From JAODBJ01 sp963782465 (GTDB taxonomy: Bacteria > Actinomycetota > Acidimicrobiia > IMCC26256 > PALSA-610): DNA of 64,000 nt. Each line of letters opens with the position of its first letter. Within the stretch, counting starts at the first letter, position 1. Positions 33,301 through 42,920 of this stretch are shown here, in pieces. Both the position numbers and the translations under genes were made by a program. Under the pieces are notes generated by a model. The model did no database searches. It had not been told where the DNA came from and saw only the letters and a list, made by a program, of their open reading frames with translations. Where the stretch lies: contig CAWAJR010000006.1 of assembly GCA_963782465.1 (NCBI GenBank), positions 682,001-746,000 of the forward strand. Direction: 5' to 3'.

Positions 33301-35637
33301 CGGTCGCGTCGAGCGTGATCGTGTTGCCCGCGACCTTTCCGGTCTGGTCAGGCCCGGCGCTCGCCACGACCTGCTCCGGCGTGACCGAAACGGTGGTGGT
33401 GGCAGCGGTCGAGACCTTGCCGCCCGTGCCGCTCCCGGCGATCGGGTTGACCGTGTCGGTCACGACGAGCGAGAACGTCAACGTCTGCGTGGTGAGCGGC
33501 GTGGTGAAGGTCGGCTTCTGCGCCGTCGGGTCCGACAACGTCACGGGGTCGCCGCCGGTCTGGCTCCACGCGTAGGTGATCGGGTTGCCCTGCGCCTGGG
33601 CGCTGGCCGAACCGTCGAGGGTGACGGTGCGGTTCGAGCCCTTGTTCTGCGCGGGGCCGCGTTGGCGACCGGGCGGGTGTAGAGGCTGCTCCCGTAGTTG
33701 GCGAGGGCGGCCGACGCCGACGACTTGCCGGTGTTCGTCTTGGTGACGATCACCTTGAAGGTGGGACAGTTCGTCGCACCGCTGCCGCTCGTGCAGGCCG
33801 AGGTGCCGTTCGGCGGCAACACGTAGGTCGGGTTGGCCGCCGTGGTGCTCGAAAGCGTGGTGGCGATGCCGTTGTTCTGCGACCACGCGTACGTGTAGTC
33901 GGCGGGGAGGTTGCCGTCGGGGTTGGTGATGTTCGCGGTGAGCGTGATCGTCTCACCGGCGTAGAACGTGGAACCGTTCGGCCCCGACTTCGCAACGGTG
34001 ACCGTCGGGGTCGAAGCACCGACCGTGATCGACACCGGGCTCGACGTCGTGACACCGCCGTTGTTGTCGTCGACGGTCAACGTGAACTGCGCGCTGTACC
34101 CGCCCGGCGAGGTCACCGGCGGCGCGGTGAACGTCGGCTTGATCGCGTGGATGTCGGAGAGCGTGATCGCGGGTGCGCCGTTGCTCACCTGCGCCCACGT
34201 GTAGGTGAGGGGTTGCGCGGGCGGCCCGTCGGCGTCCGAGGACGCGGAGCCGTCGAGGGTGATGACGTTGCCCGCGACCTTGCCGGTCTGGTTCGGGCCG
34301 GCGTTCGCGACCGGTGGCGTGTTGTCGGCGATCGTGTAGTGGACGGTCTGCGAGATGGGGTCGTTGTTCGCGTCGGTGCCGTTGATCGTGAAGGTGTACG
34401 AACCCGGTGTCGAGGTGTCGAGGGCCTGACCGGACGGCACATCACCGACACAGCTGTCGTACGTGTCGGTTGCCCCGGCGAGGCAGGAGTAGTCGGCAGT
34501 GACCGACTGGCCGGTGACGTACTCCGCGCCTTCGAAGGGCGTGACCGTCTTGACGAACGGCACGACGAGCGTGTGGCTCAACGGGGGCGACGTGCCGTTC
34601 GGGATCGCGTTCGGGCCCGTGTAGTAATCGGGGGCGGTCGGGTAACTGGTGGTCGCTTCCCAGCCGACACCGCAGGCCGCCTTGGCCGTGATGTGGAGGA
34701 TCGCGGTGATGTCGTCGGTGTTGAGGTAGGTGGGGTCGGTCCAGTTCGAGTCGTTGCCGTAGACCCAGATCTTCCCGTCGCTCGAGTTCCACGGCGCGGT
34801 CGCGGTGGTGCTGGTGAGCGTCGCCCCGCTCGCCGGAGCCACGAAGTTGTTCGGTTGGGCGCCGCCGTAGTTGCGGGGCTCGGAGCCGGGGAGCTGGCCG
34901 CCGAGTTTCAGTTGCAGATCGGTGCCGGGCGCCGCGTTCGCGGTGACGTTGATCGTGATCGCGGGGCCTTGCAGCGCCGACCCGCCCTTGTACTGCGTCG
35001 TACCGGTGGAGCTGCCGAGCAACGCAACGTCGAGCCGGTTCGTGGTGGTGTTCCAGAAGACGCTGGGCGCGATGCCGGGGACGGCGAGGCGCAGGTTGGC
35101 GGGAAGGGTCAGCGGGTCGAAGTTCGGGTCGGGGTTGTTGCCGTTCGGGCCGGCGACGTCGGGCACATTCGCCGGGTCGACGTAGTAGCCGGCGTCAGGG
35201 TTCGCGCCGGTGTTGCCGTCGATCGGCGCCTGGGTGACGCTGTTGATCGTCACGCCCGCGGGGAGTTGGTAGGCGCTGATCTGGTTGTAGATGTAGTTGA
35301 TCGTCGCGGTGATGCCGGAGCTCGTGTCCTGCTTCGGGTACAGCGACAGGTCGGGCTTGATCTTGATGTTGAAGGTGTCGCCCTGGTGCACCGCGTCGGG
35401 TGCGGTGACCGTGAAGCCGAGGTCCTGGTCGGCTTCGCTGTTCGCCGACAGGGCGCCCCCGTACGCGCGGCAGATCACGTGCGGCTGCACGTGGTTCGTC
35501 ACGTCGGTCGAGGTGAACGGCCCGCTCGAGGCGCTCGCCGGGACGGCCAGCGTTGCCGTCAGCGCACTGACGATCGTGATCGTCAACAAGATCGAAATCG
35601 ACCGGAACGCGTAACGCGTTCCTCGATGACCAGACAT
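30308..35637 (-). CDS. giant secreted PKD-repeat protein 2, frameshifted
   Basis: It starts at ATG 35637 after GGGGGGAG. Signal peptide about 1-37, a unique N-terminal domain (about 40-430), roughly eleven PKD-like domains and two C-terminal CARDB-like modules, about 1775 aa if repaired. At 33651-33662 the frame is lost inside the third PKD domain: RPVANA continues as GPAQNKGSNRTVTLDGSASAQ in another frame, which one added G in GCGGCCCC would restore. It shares a three-domain module with PKD protein 1, with a 77-nt identical stretch (32745-32821 = 28054-28130). Secreted, no sortase motif. Likely cell-surface or matrix protein; divergent from a NarL-type two-component pair. Confidence 0.82.
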
Positions 35638-35828
35638 GCGGGCTCCCCCCGGAACACGTGAGAACGAACTGCGAGCGATCCTGACAGCGCGTCACGACCG
35701 CCGGTGGGGGCAAGACGCCGAAAGTCGTTGATTCGCCTCAACGCCGGTGGCCGAGAACCAGGTGCACTGAGGGTGGCCGAACGCCTACGATCACCCGACA
35801 GGATGGGGCCCCAGGGGGGAGGTCCAGG

Positions 35829-37238
35829 GTGGGCAGCACGGGCGGGATGCACAGATCGACCGCGCGCGACCTCGCGATGGTGATCGCCGCGTCGGCGGTG
35901 TTCACGTCGATCGTCTGGGCGACACCGTCGATCCGGTTCGCGTACCCGTTCCCGGGCGTCGCGATCTTCGTCGCCGCGCTGTCGAGCGTGACGGCCGGCA
36001 TCGTCGCGGTGCTGTTCTTCTTCCGTCACCAGCGCACCCGCGACGTCAGCGATCTCGTCGTCGTGTTCGTCTTCGGGATCACGATGTTGCTCGACGCGCT
36101 GCTGCCCTTGATCGCCGAGATCGAACCGTCGACGTCCGACATCGCGTTCTGGAGCCGGCTGATGGGGCGGACGATCGTCGCGATCACGCTCTGCGCGGCG
36201 GCGTGGGTCCCGGAACGAAAAGTGCGGGGGCGAACGAGCGGCCTGACGATGGCCGCCGTCTGCGTGGCGGGCGTGACGGCGATCACGACGATCGCCGCGT
36301 TGCGCGTCTCGGCGTTGCCCCAAGCGGTGAGCAACGACGCCGTTCCCGGTTCGGCCATCCTCCACGATCCCGGCGTGCTCGGGGTGCGGCTGGGGTGCAC
36401 AGTGCTCCTGCTGCTGGCCGCGTTCGGCTTCGCCCGGCGTTCGGAACTCCACCACGACGACTTGCTCGAATGGCTCGCCATCGCGGCGGTGCTCCTCGGC
36501 GAAGCCCGCTTCCACGACTTCCTCTTCCCGTCATTGCGCAGCGACTGGCTCACGACCGGCGACCTCCTCCGTTTCGTCGCGGAAGGTGTGCTGGTCTGCG
36601 GCGCGGGCAAGGAGATCCGCGGGGTCTGGGAACGCCGGGTCACGAACGCGGCGACGGAAGAGCGGCAAAGAGTCGCGGCCGAGTTGCACGACGGCCTCGC
36701 GCAGGAACTCGCCTACCTCACGACGCAAAGCCTCCTGCTCGCCGACGACCCCGGCAACACGCTGCGCCTCGAGCGCATCGCGGCGTCGGCCGAACGCGCC
36801 CTCTCCGAGGCACGGCTCGCGATCGCGGGGTTCGCGACCACCGGGGTCCTGCGCGTCGACGACATCGTGCGCACGGTGAGCCGGGAGGTCGACGATCGCT
36901 ACGGCCTTCCCGTGAGGGTCGACAGCACCGCGTCCGATCTTGTCGTGGCCGCGCCGACGGCCCACGAAATCGCGCGTGTCGTGCGGGAAGCGTTGCTGAA
37001 CGCGGCGCGCCATGCGGCGGCAACCCATGTCATCGTCCGCGTCCGCGCGTCGTCCGACACGGTGCGGGTCGCGGTGATCGACGACGGTCGCGGTTTGGGC
37101 GACAACCCGCAGGCACCGTCGTCGGGTTACGGCCTCATTTCGATGCAGCAACGCGTCGAGCGGCTGGGCGGTTCGTGCTCGATCGTCTCGGCGCCCACCC
37201 GGGGAACCATGGTCGTGTTCGAAGTTCCGCGCTCGTGA
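35829..37238 (+). CDS. NarL-type sensor histidine kinase (HisKA_3)
   Basis: 469 residues from GTG 35829 (GGGAGG six bases upstream; ATG 35847 is an alternative). Seven or eight membrane helices in the first 260 residues, then the HisKA_3 dimerisation motif ERQRVAAELHDGLAQELAYL with the phospho-histidine, and an ATPase domain with EALLNAARHA, DDGRGLGD and GYGLISMQQRVERLGG. This is the DesK/LiaS-like architecture, where the membrane domain senses membrane or small ligands. The stop overlaps the response regulator start. It diverges from PKD gene 2 over 191 bp. Confidence 0.92.
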   Translation: MGSTGGMHRSTARDLAMVIAASAVFTSIVWATPSIRFAYPFPGVAIFVAALSSVTAGIVAVLFFFRHQRTRDVSDLVVVFVFGITMLLDALLPLIAEIEPSTSDIAFWSRLMGRTIVAITLCAAAWVPERKVRGRTSGLTMAAVCVAGVTAITTIAALRVSALPQAVSNDAVPGSAILHDPGVLGVRLGCTVLLLLAAFGFARRSELHHDDLLEWLAIAAVLLGEARFHDFLFPSLRSDWLTTGDLLRFVAEGVLVCGAGKEIRGVWERRVTNAATEERQRVAAELHDGLAQELAYLTTQSLLLADDPGNTLRLERIAASAERALSEARLAIAGFATTGVLRVDDIVRTVSREVDDRYGLPVRVDSTASDLVVAAPTAHEIARVVREALLNAARHAAATHVIVRVRASSDTVRVAVIDDGRGLGDNPQAPSSGYGLISMQQRVERLGGSCSIVSAPTRGTMVVFEVPRS

Positions 37239-37888
37239 CGGCGATGGAAGTACCGGCACCCACGGTGGTCATTGCCGACGATCACGGACCCATGCGCGAA
37301 ACCGTCGCCGAGATCCTCGACCATGGGGGCTTCCACGTCGTCGGTCAGGCCGCCGACGCGAACGGCGCGATCACGCTGGTGCGCCGGTACCGCCCCACCG
37401 TCTGCCTGCTCGACATCAACATGCCGGGCGACGGCATCACCGCGGCCGGGACGATCGCCGAGAAATGGCCCGAGACGACTGTCGTGATGCTCACCGTGCT
37501 GCGTGACGACGACCATCTCTTCGAGGCGCTGCGCGCCGGCGCGCGCGGTTACCTCCTCAAGGGTGCGGCACCGCAGGTGATCGTGAGCCGGTTGCTCGCC
37601 GTGCTCGAAGGCGAACCGGCGTTCGCGCCCGGTATGGCGATGCGGATCGTCGAGCAGTTCGGGCAGGGCCGTGCCCGCCGTGTCCACGTCCCCGGTCGAG
37701 GGCCGGTCGATCTCTCTCCCCGCGAGGGCCAGGTGCTCGACCTGTTGCGCCAGGGCCTGCGCACCGACCAGATCGCGCGTCGCATGTTCGTCGCGCCGGT
37801 GACGGTGCGCAGCCACGTCGCCGGCTTGTGCAAGAAGCTCAACGTCGCCGACCGCGACGAAGCGGTGCGCCTGTTCGACGGCGAATAG
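37235..37888 (+). CDS. NarL/FixJ-type response regulator
   Basis: 217 residues from GTG 37235 (GTGA overlap with the kinase stop; ATG 37244 is an alternative). The receiver has VVIADDHGPMRE, phospho-Asp in VCLLDINMPG, Thr in VMLTVLRDDD and Lys in YLLKGAAP. The C-terminal LuxR-type HTH is LSPREGQVLDLLRQGLRTDQI followed by VTVRSHVAGLCKKLNV. It is the partner of the overlapping kinase. The neighbouring giant PKD genes are plausible but unproven targets. Confidence 0.93.
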   Translation: MTAMEVPAPTVVIADDHGPMRETVAEILDHGGFHVVGQAADANGAITLVRRYRPTVCLLDINMPGDGITAAGTIAEKWPETTVVMLTVLRDDDHLFEALRAGARGYLLKGAAPQVIVSRLLAVLEGEPAFAPGMAMRIVEQFGQGRARRVHVPGRGPVDLSPREGQVLDLLRQGLRTDQIARRMFVAPVTVRSHVAGLCKKLNVADRDEAVRLFDGE

Positions 37889-37956
37889 TCGGGCCGGACG
37901 TCTGGTCCGCGAGCGGATTTCACCTCCGCCGGTGCCAGTGCGCCATCATCGTGTGC

Positions 37957-38691
37957 GTGTCATCACCGTTGGTCGTCGCGCTCATGAGCGTCAAGGGTGG
38001 TGTGGGGAAGACGACCACCGCGGTGAACCTCGCCTATCTCGCCGCGGCCGGCGGCGCGCGGGTGTTGCTGTGGGACCTCGACCCGCAGGGTGCGGCGAGC
38101 TACCTGCTCCGAACCGACACCGAGGTGGACGCGGCCAGCACGCCGGTCGACGCGACGGCCGACGTCGCGATCACCGACTACGAACGACTCGACGTGCTGC
38201 GCGCGCCGCAGGCGCCCGGCGAGGCCGAACGGTTGCGGCCGGGGGCGATCACGGCCGGGCTCGAAGCACTTGGTCCCTGGTACGACCTCGTGCTGTTCGA
38301 CTGCGCCGCCGGCGTCGGCCGCAGCGAACAAGAAGTCGTCGCGCTCGTCGACGCGTTGCTGGTACCGGTGTTGCCGTCGCCCCTCGGCCGGCGCACGCTC
38401 GACCAACTCGAACGCTTCGTCGCCGCCTCGGGCCACACGCCCGCGTTCCTACCGTTCTTCTCGCTCGTCGACCGGCGTCGCCGCATGCACCGCGACATCG
38501 TCCAGGAAGTGCAACTCGAACGGGTCACGACGCTGTCGGCGCAGATCGTTTCGGCGGCCGTCGTCGAACGCATGGGGTCACGTCATCAACCGGTCGTCGC
38601 GTTCGCGCCGGAAACCGGCGTCGCGGAGGCCTACCGCGCGCTCTGGAGCGAGGTACGAGACCGCCTGGGCGACGCGATCCCCTCGGCCTGA
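37957..38691 (+). CDS. ParA/MinD-like ATPase (orphan)
   Basis: 244 residues; GTG 37957 or GTG 37951. The deviant Walker A motif SVKGGVGKTTTAVNLAYLAA is near the N-terminus, switch I/II regions follow with VLLWDLDPQGAASYLL and YDLVLFDCAAGVGRSEQEVVALVDALLVPVLPSPLG. No ParB gene or parS-like site is near, so this is not the chromosome partition locus. Orphan ParA proteins position cargo such as carbon-fixation bodies, pili or chemosensory arrays. It follows the NarL-type regulator by 68 bp on the same strand. Confidence 0.85.
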   Translation: MSSPLVVALMSVKGGVGKTTTAVNLAYLAAAGGARVLLWDLDPQGAASYLLRTDTEVDAASTPVDATADVAITDYERLDVLRAPQAPGEAERLRPGAITAGLEALGPWYDLVLFDCAAGVGRSEQEVVALVDALLVPVLPSPLGRRTLDQLERFVAASGHTPAFLPFFSLVDRRRRMHRDIVQEVQLERVTTLSAQIVSAAVVERMGSRHQPVVAFAPETGVAEAYRALWSEVRDRLGDAIPSA

Positions 38692-38709
38692 CCACCGCCA
38701 CCAACCCGC

Positions 38710-38759
38710 CGGGTTGTGAGACTTGTACCCCCGTACGGGGGTGTAACCCTCACAACCCG
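38710..38759. repeat. GGTTGTGAG hairpin element, copy 1
   Basis: Outer arms CGGGTTGTGAG/CTCACAACCCG and a central CCCCCGTACGGGGG palindrome (38728-38741). It lies between convergent parA-like (+) and hyuB (-), and overlaps the hyuB stop. A close second copy lies at 47676-47721. Likely a repeated terminator-type element of this genome. Confidence 0.7.
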
Positions 38760-40303
38760 GGTTGGGGCCGGGGGTCGGCGGGGCCGAAGGCGGCGCCACC
38801 GGGGGTGCGGACGCGCAGCACGTCGCCGGCACGGAGGCGCACGGTGCACTTGTCGGCCAGCGTTTCCGCGCTGCGCTCGTCGCCGCCGGGAAGCACCCAG
38901 TTCTCGCCGGACGCGCCCGGGCCGCCGCCGGCGAGGCCCCACGGCTGCGACACACGGCGCTCGGTGATGAGCGAGACGGTCACGTCGTCGAGCATCTCGA
39001 TCTCGCGTTCGATGCCCTCGCCTCCCGGAACGGCGCCCGCACCGCCGCTCCCCCGCCGCAACCCGTAGCGCAACACCCGTACCGGGTACCCGCGCTCGAA
39101 CGCCTCGACGGGCGTATCCATCGTGTTGGTCATCGCGGTGTGCACCCCGCTCATGCCCGCCACTCCGTTCGGCCGGCCGCCCTGCCCACCACCGATCGTC
39201 TCGTAGTAGACCCAACCGGCCCCACCGATGAGCACATTGTTCATCGTCCCCTGCGACGCGGCGCCCACCCGATCGGGCGCCGCCTGCGCCAGCGCGCCGA
39301 GGCACACGTCGGCGACGCGCTGGCTCACCTCCACGTTGCCGGCACCGACGGCAACCGGCGGCTGCGCGGCGACGATCGTGCCCGGAGGTGCGATGACGCG
39401 TACGGGGCGCAACGCACCGCCGTTGGCCGGGATGGTCGGGTCCGTTGCGGAGCGCAACGCGAACGCGACCGCGCTCACCGTGACCGCTTCGACGGCGTTC
39501 ACCGTGCCGGCCCGTTGCGCCGCGGTTCCGGTGAAGTCGAACGTGATCCCCTCGCCGTCGACGGTGACGGCCACCGCGACGCGCGCCGGGCCGAGGTCGG
39601 TGACGCCACCCGTCGAGTCGAGCACGTCATCGAAGCGATAGGCACCGTCGGGCAATGCTCGCAACGCGGCGCGCATGCGGCGCTCGCCGTAGTCGACGAT
39701 TTCGTCGATCGGCGCGCCCGCGAACTCGACGAACCGCTCGACACCGATCGTGTTCGCACCCCACTGCGCGTCGAGATCACCGCGGCGCTCCTCCGGCGTA
39801 CGGGAGGCGGCGACGAACACCTCGCGCACCTCCGGCGTGCAGCGCACGGGCGGTACCCGCAGGCCCTCCTGGTAGATCTCCGTCGCGTCGGGCGGCATCG
39901 AACCGGGAGCCATGCCGCCGAGGTCGGCGTGGTGCGCCCGGTTCGCGACCCAACCGACGAGGTCACCGCCGCGCGAGAACACGGGCGCGACGAGCGTCAC
40001 GTCGTTGAGGTGCGTGCCGCCCGCGAACGGATCGTTGCCGATGAACTGGTCGCCCGGCCGCGCGCCCGCACCGCAGCGCTCGATCACGGCGAGCACCGCG
40101 GCCGGCATAGAGCCGAGATGCACCGGGATGTGCTCGGCCTGCACGAGGAGTTCGCCCGCAGGGGTGAACAACGCCGACGAGCAATCGGCGCGCTCCTTGA
40201 TGTTCGGGCTGTACGCGGCGCGCCGCAGCACCGCGCCCATCTCGGCCGCGATCCCGCCGAGGCGGGCGATCAACACCTGGAGGTCGGCCGGACCGAGGGT
40301 CAC
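38750..40303 (-). CDS. hyuB: hydantoinase B/oxoprolinase family protein
   Basis: 517 residues from GTG 40303, overlapping the hyuA stop (GTGA). HyuB blocks: VLRRAAYSPNIKERADCSSALF, GDQFIGNDPFAGGTHLNDVTLVAPVF, NRAHHADLGGMAPGSMP, and GTMNNVLIGG with YYETIGGGQGGR. Together with HyuA it hydrolyses 5-oxoproline, hydantoins or, with a third subunit, carboxylates acetone/acetophenone. No carboxylase gamma subunit is adjacent, so an amidohydrolase role on a cyclic amide is more likely. Third gene of IclR-hyuA-hyuB. Confidence 0.9.
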   Translation of the reverse strand: MTLGPADLQVLIARLGGIAAEMGAVLRRAAYSPNIKERADCSSALFTPAGELLVQAEHIPVHLGSMPAAVLAVIERCGAGARPGDQFIGNDPFAGGTHLNDVTLVAPVFSRGGDLVGWVANRAHHADLGGMAPGSMPPDATEIYQEGLRVPPVRCTPEVREVFVAASRTPEERRGDLDAQWGANTIGVERFVEFAGAPIDEIVDYGERRMRAALRALPDGAYRFDDVLDSTGGVTDLGPARVAVAVTVDGEGITFDFTGTAAQRAGTVNAVEAVTVSAVAFALRSATDPTIPANGGALRPVRVIAPPGTIVAAQPPVAVGAGNVEVSQRVADVCLGALAQAAPDRVGAASQGTMNNVLIGGAGWVYYETIGGGQGGRPNGVAGMSGVHTAMTNTMDTPVEAFERGYPVRVLRYGLRRGSGGAGAVPGGEGIEREIEMLDDVTVSLITERRVSQPWGLAGGGPGASGENWVLPGGDERSAETLADKCTVRLRAGDVLRVRTPGGAAFGPADPRPQPGL

Positions 40304-42091
40304 GCGCGCTCCAGCACCAGCGCACCCAACTCGCGCGGCGCGCCCACCCAACCGTCGGGTACCCACACGGTGCAGTCGGGCTCGGCCAGCACGGAGGGGC
40401 CGCGCACCTTCGCCCGTTCGGCCACCGGCAGGTCGGCGACGCGGAGCGGCGCCGGCGCGACGGCCCGTGCGCGCACCGCGACCACCTCGACTGGCGCGTC
40501 CTCACGGGCATTGCCGTTACGCGCCGCGTGCTCGGCGTGGAACAACCCCGGCGAGGAGACCGTGAGCTCGTGGCTCTGACCCGCGTAGCGGCAGTCGTAC
40601 GCGACTGTCACCGCCGCGCCGTCGCCGACGAGCACCGCCGCATCGTCGGCCAGCGCCCGCGCCACCGCGTGGAGGGCGGGATCGTTCGCCGACGTGGGGT
40701 ACGACCGCACCAACTCGCGCCGGCGCGGTGAGCACAGCAGCCCGACCGCCGACAGCACACCTGCACGCGGCGGCACGATCACCGCCGGCATCCCGAGCGC
40801 GTCGGCGATCGCGCACGCGTGCAGCGGCCCCGCGCCACCGAACGCGACCAACGCGAGGTCGCGCGGGTTCACGCCCCGTGCAACCGTGACCACGCGCACC
40901 GCTTCTTCCATCGCGGCGTCGACGACCGCGATCACGCCGCTCGCGTCGACCCCGGCCCGCTGCATTGCGTCGCGCGCCGCCGCCGCGTCGAGCGCCCCGA
41001 GGTCGGACACCGCGGTGTCGTCGGGGATCCGGCCGAGCACGAGATCGGCGTCGGTGACGGTCGGCCGGGTGCCACCCCGCCCGTAACACGCCGGGCCGGG
41101 CACGGCACCGGCACTGCGCGGCCCGACCACCAGCGCGCCACCGGCGTCGACCGCCGCGATCGAACCTCCGCCCGCGCCGATCGTGTGCACGTCGAGCGAC
41201 GGCAACCGCACGGGAAGCCCCGCCACCCGCCGTTCCGCGGCCGGTTCGGGAACACCGTCGCGGACCAGGCACACATCGGTGCTCGTCCCGCCCATGTCGA
41301 ACGTGACCGCGGCCGCGAAGCCGCACGCGGCCGCGATCGCCGCACCGGCCACGCGCGCCGCCCGCCGGCCCCGACAACAACAGGGCCGCCGGGGCGCGAA
41401 CCGCTTCCGGTACCGGCACGAGCCCACCGGCCGACGTCATCACCAGCACTTCCGGCGCGATGGTTTCGAGCGCACCGAGGTACGGCGCGCACACCGGTCG
41501 GAGGTACGCATTCACCACGGTCGTCACCGTGCGCTCGTACTCGCGGAACTCGGGCGAGATCTCGTGCGACGCGGTGACGTCGTAGCCGCGGTCGCGCAGC
41601 GCACCCGCGACCGCGCGCTCGTGCACGGGGTTGAGATCGGCATGCAACAGGCAGACGGCGACCGCCTCCACTCCCTCGGGCAGCGCCGGCACGCGGCCGT
41701 CCCACGCCTCGATCTCGCGGCCCAGCGCGTCGAGGCGCCCGTCCACCTCGAACCGCAACTCGCGAGGCACGAGCGGTGCGGGCCGGTCGGCGAACGGGTC
41801 GTACAACGACGGTCGAGCTTGCCGGGCGATCTCGATCACATCGGCGAAGCCCTTCGTCGCGACGAGCGCGACGCGCGCACCTCGCCGTTCGAGCAGCGCG
41901 TTGGTCGCCACGGTGGTGCCGTGCGCGAGCAGTGAAGGCGTCGCGCCGGTCACGGCGCGCACACCGAGCGCGACGGCCTGCGCCGGATCGCCCGGTGTCG
42001 ACGACACCTTCGCGATCGTGCCGTCGTCGCCGACGACGTCGGTGAACGTGCCGCCGGTATCGACCCCGAGGCGCGCGTGGGAAGAAAGCAT
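40300..42091 (-). CDS. hyuA: hydantoinase A/oxoprolinase family protein, frameshifted
   Basis: It starts at ATG 42091, or at GTG 42115 which overlaps the IclR-gene stop. The N-terminal half shows RLGVDTGGTFTDVVGDDG (phosphate-binding loop), LLAHGTTVATNALLERRGA, EYERTVTTVVNAYLRPV and VMTSAGGLVP. After ALLLSGPAGG the frame changes at about 41350-41360; the other frame continues the family with AVTFDMGGTSTDVCLVRDG and ends LVLERA at 40300. One extra base or two missing bases in a GC run explains it. It binds ATP and forms the complex with HyuB. The protein is probably intact in the organism. Confidence 0.85.
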
Positions 42092-42111
42092 CGGTGCGCC
42101 GCCCGCGCCGG

Positions 42112-42816
42112 TCACGGCGACGACAATCGTTCCGCCGCGCCGACCACCGCCTCGGCGAGCCGGCGGCCGGGGCGGCGCCCGAGCCGATCGATCGGCCCGC
42201 TCACACTGATCGCCGCGACCACGTTGCCGTCGTGATCGCGTACCGGCGCGCTCACGCTCGCAACCCCGGCCTCGCGTTCGGCGACGCTCTCCGCCCATCC
42301 CCGGCTGCGCACCGATGCCAGCCCACGCCCGTCGATGGCGAAACGGTCGGCGTCGGCCGACCACGCCAGCAACACCTTCGCGCCCGAGCCTTTGTCGAGG
42401 GGCAGCACCGCGCCGAGCGGCACCGTGTCGCGCAGACCGCTCGGACGTTCGTGGGTGGCCACGCACACACGCCGATCACCGTCGCGAACGTACAACTGCG
42501 AGCTCTCGCCCGTTTTGGCGACCAGATCGGCGAGCACCGGCCGGGCCGCCTCCGCGAGCGGGAACTCACGCGCCGCCGCCGCACCCCAGGCGATGAGCCG
42601 CCGGCCCAGCCGGAAGCGGCCGTCGCCGTCGCGCGCCAGCAGGCCCTGCCGCTCCAGCGCCACCGCGAGCCGGTGCACCGTCGGCCGGGCCAGCCCCGTC
42701 GCCTCGACCAGTTCGGCGAGGCTCGCCCGGCCGGCCGTCGCCGCCGCGTCGACCACCGACAATGCACGATCGAGCGTCTGGATGGACTTCGCGGCCGGGC
42801 TGGCTAGACTGTCCAC
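42112..42816 (-). CDS. IclR-family transcriptional regulator (LtbR/NdgR-like)
   Basis: 234 residues from GTG 42816; TAATAT at 42823-42828 ends six bases upstream (leaderless type). An N-terminal winged HTH (IQTLDRALSVVDAAATAGRASLAELVEATGLARPTVHRLAVALE) precedes the IclR effector domain (SGLRDTVPLGAVLPLDKGSGAKVLLAW, ASVSAPVRDHDGNVVAAISVSG). It is divergent from leuC, exactly as LtbR in Corynebacterium and NdgR/AreB in Streptomyces, which control leucine genes. An LtbR-like site lies at 42831-42847. It is also first gene of an operon with hyuA and hyuB. Confidence 0.92.
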   Translation of the reverse strand: MDSLASPAAKSIQTLDRALSVVDAAATAGRASLAELVEATGLARPTVHRLAVALERQGLLARDGDGRFRLGRRLIAWGAAAAREFPLAEAARPVLADLVAKTGESSQLYVRDGDRRVCVATHERPSGLRDTVPLGAVLPLDKGSGAKVLLAWSADADRFAIDGRGLASVRSRGWAESVAEREAGVASVSAPVRDHDGNVVAAISVSGPIDRLGRRPGRRLAEAVVGAAERLSSP

Positions 42817-42822
42817 GTACTG

Positions 42823-42828
42823 ATATTA
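42823..42828 (-). promoter_or_regulatory. -10 box of the IclR gene, leaderless-type
   Basis: TAATAT ends six bases before GTG 42816. On the other strand TAGCGT (42827-42832) may be the -10 of leuC, so the two promoters overlap. Confidence 0.5.
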
Positions 42829-42830
42829 GC

Positions 42831-42847
42831 GTCTCATCCAGTGAGAC
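42831..42847. promoter_or_regulatory. probable IclR-type (LtbR-like) operator
   Basis: Inverted repeat GTCTCA-TCCAG-TGAGAC between the divergent IclR gene and leuC. Its right part, CATCCAGTGAGAC, matches 11 of 13 positions of the C. glutamicum LtbR motif CA(T/C)ATAGTGAGA(C/T) as I recall it. It lies just upstream of the IclR -10 box and over the probable leuC start point, which suits repression of both. Confidence 0.65.
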
Positions 42848-42920
42848 ACCGGAGGATCCCGGTGGAACCAGGGTCGAGACGATCGCCGCACCACCGTCGT
42901 TCCATCCAGGAGGCACGCCG

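Noticed and set aside
27657..33682. Very long open frames antisense to the PKD genes
   Set aside because: They consist of Arg/Gly/Val-rich low-complexity sequence with no family resemblance; the minus-strand frames carry clear domains and signal peptides.
26448..35637. Sortase-anchored surface proteins
   Set aside because: Neither PKD protein has an LPXTG-like motif or a C-terminal hydrophobic segment.
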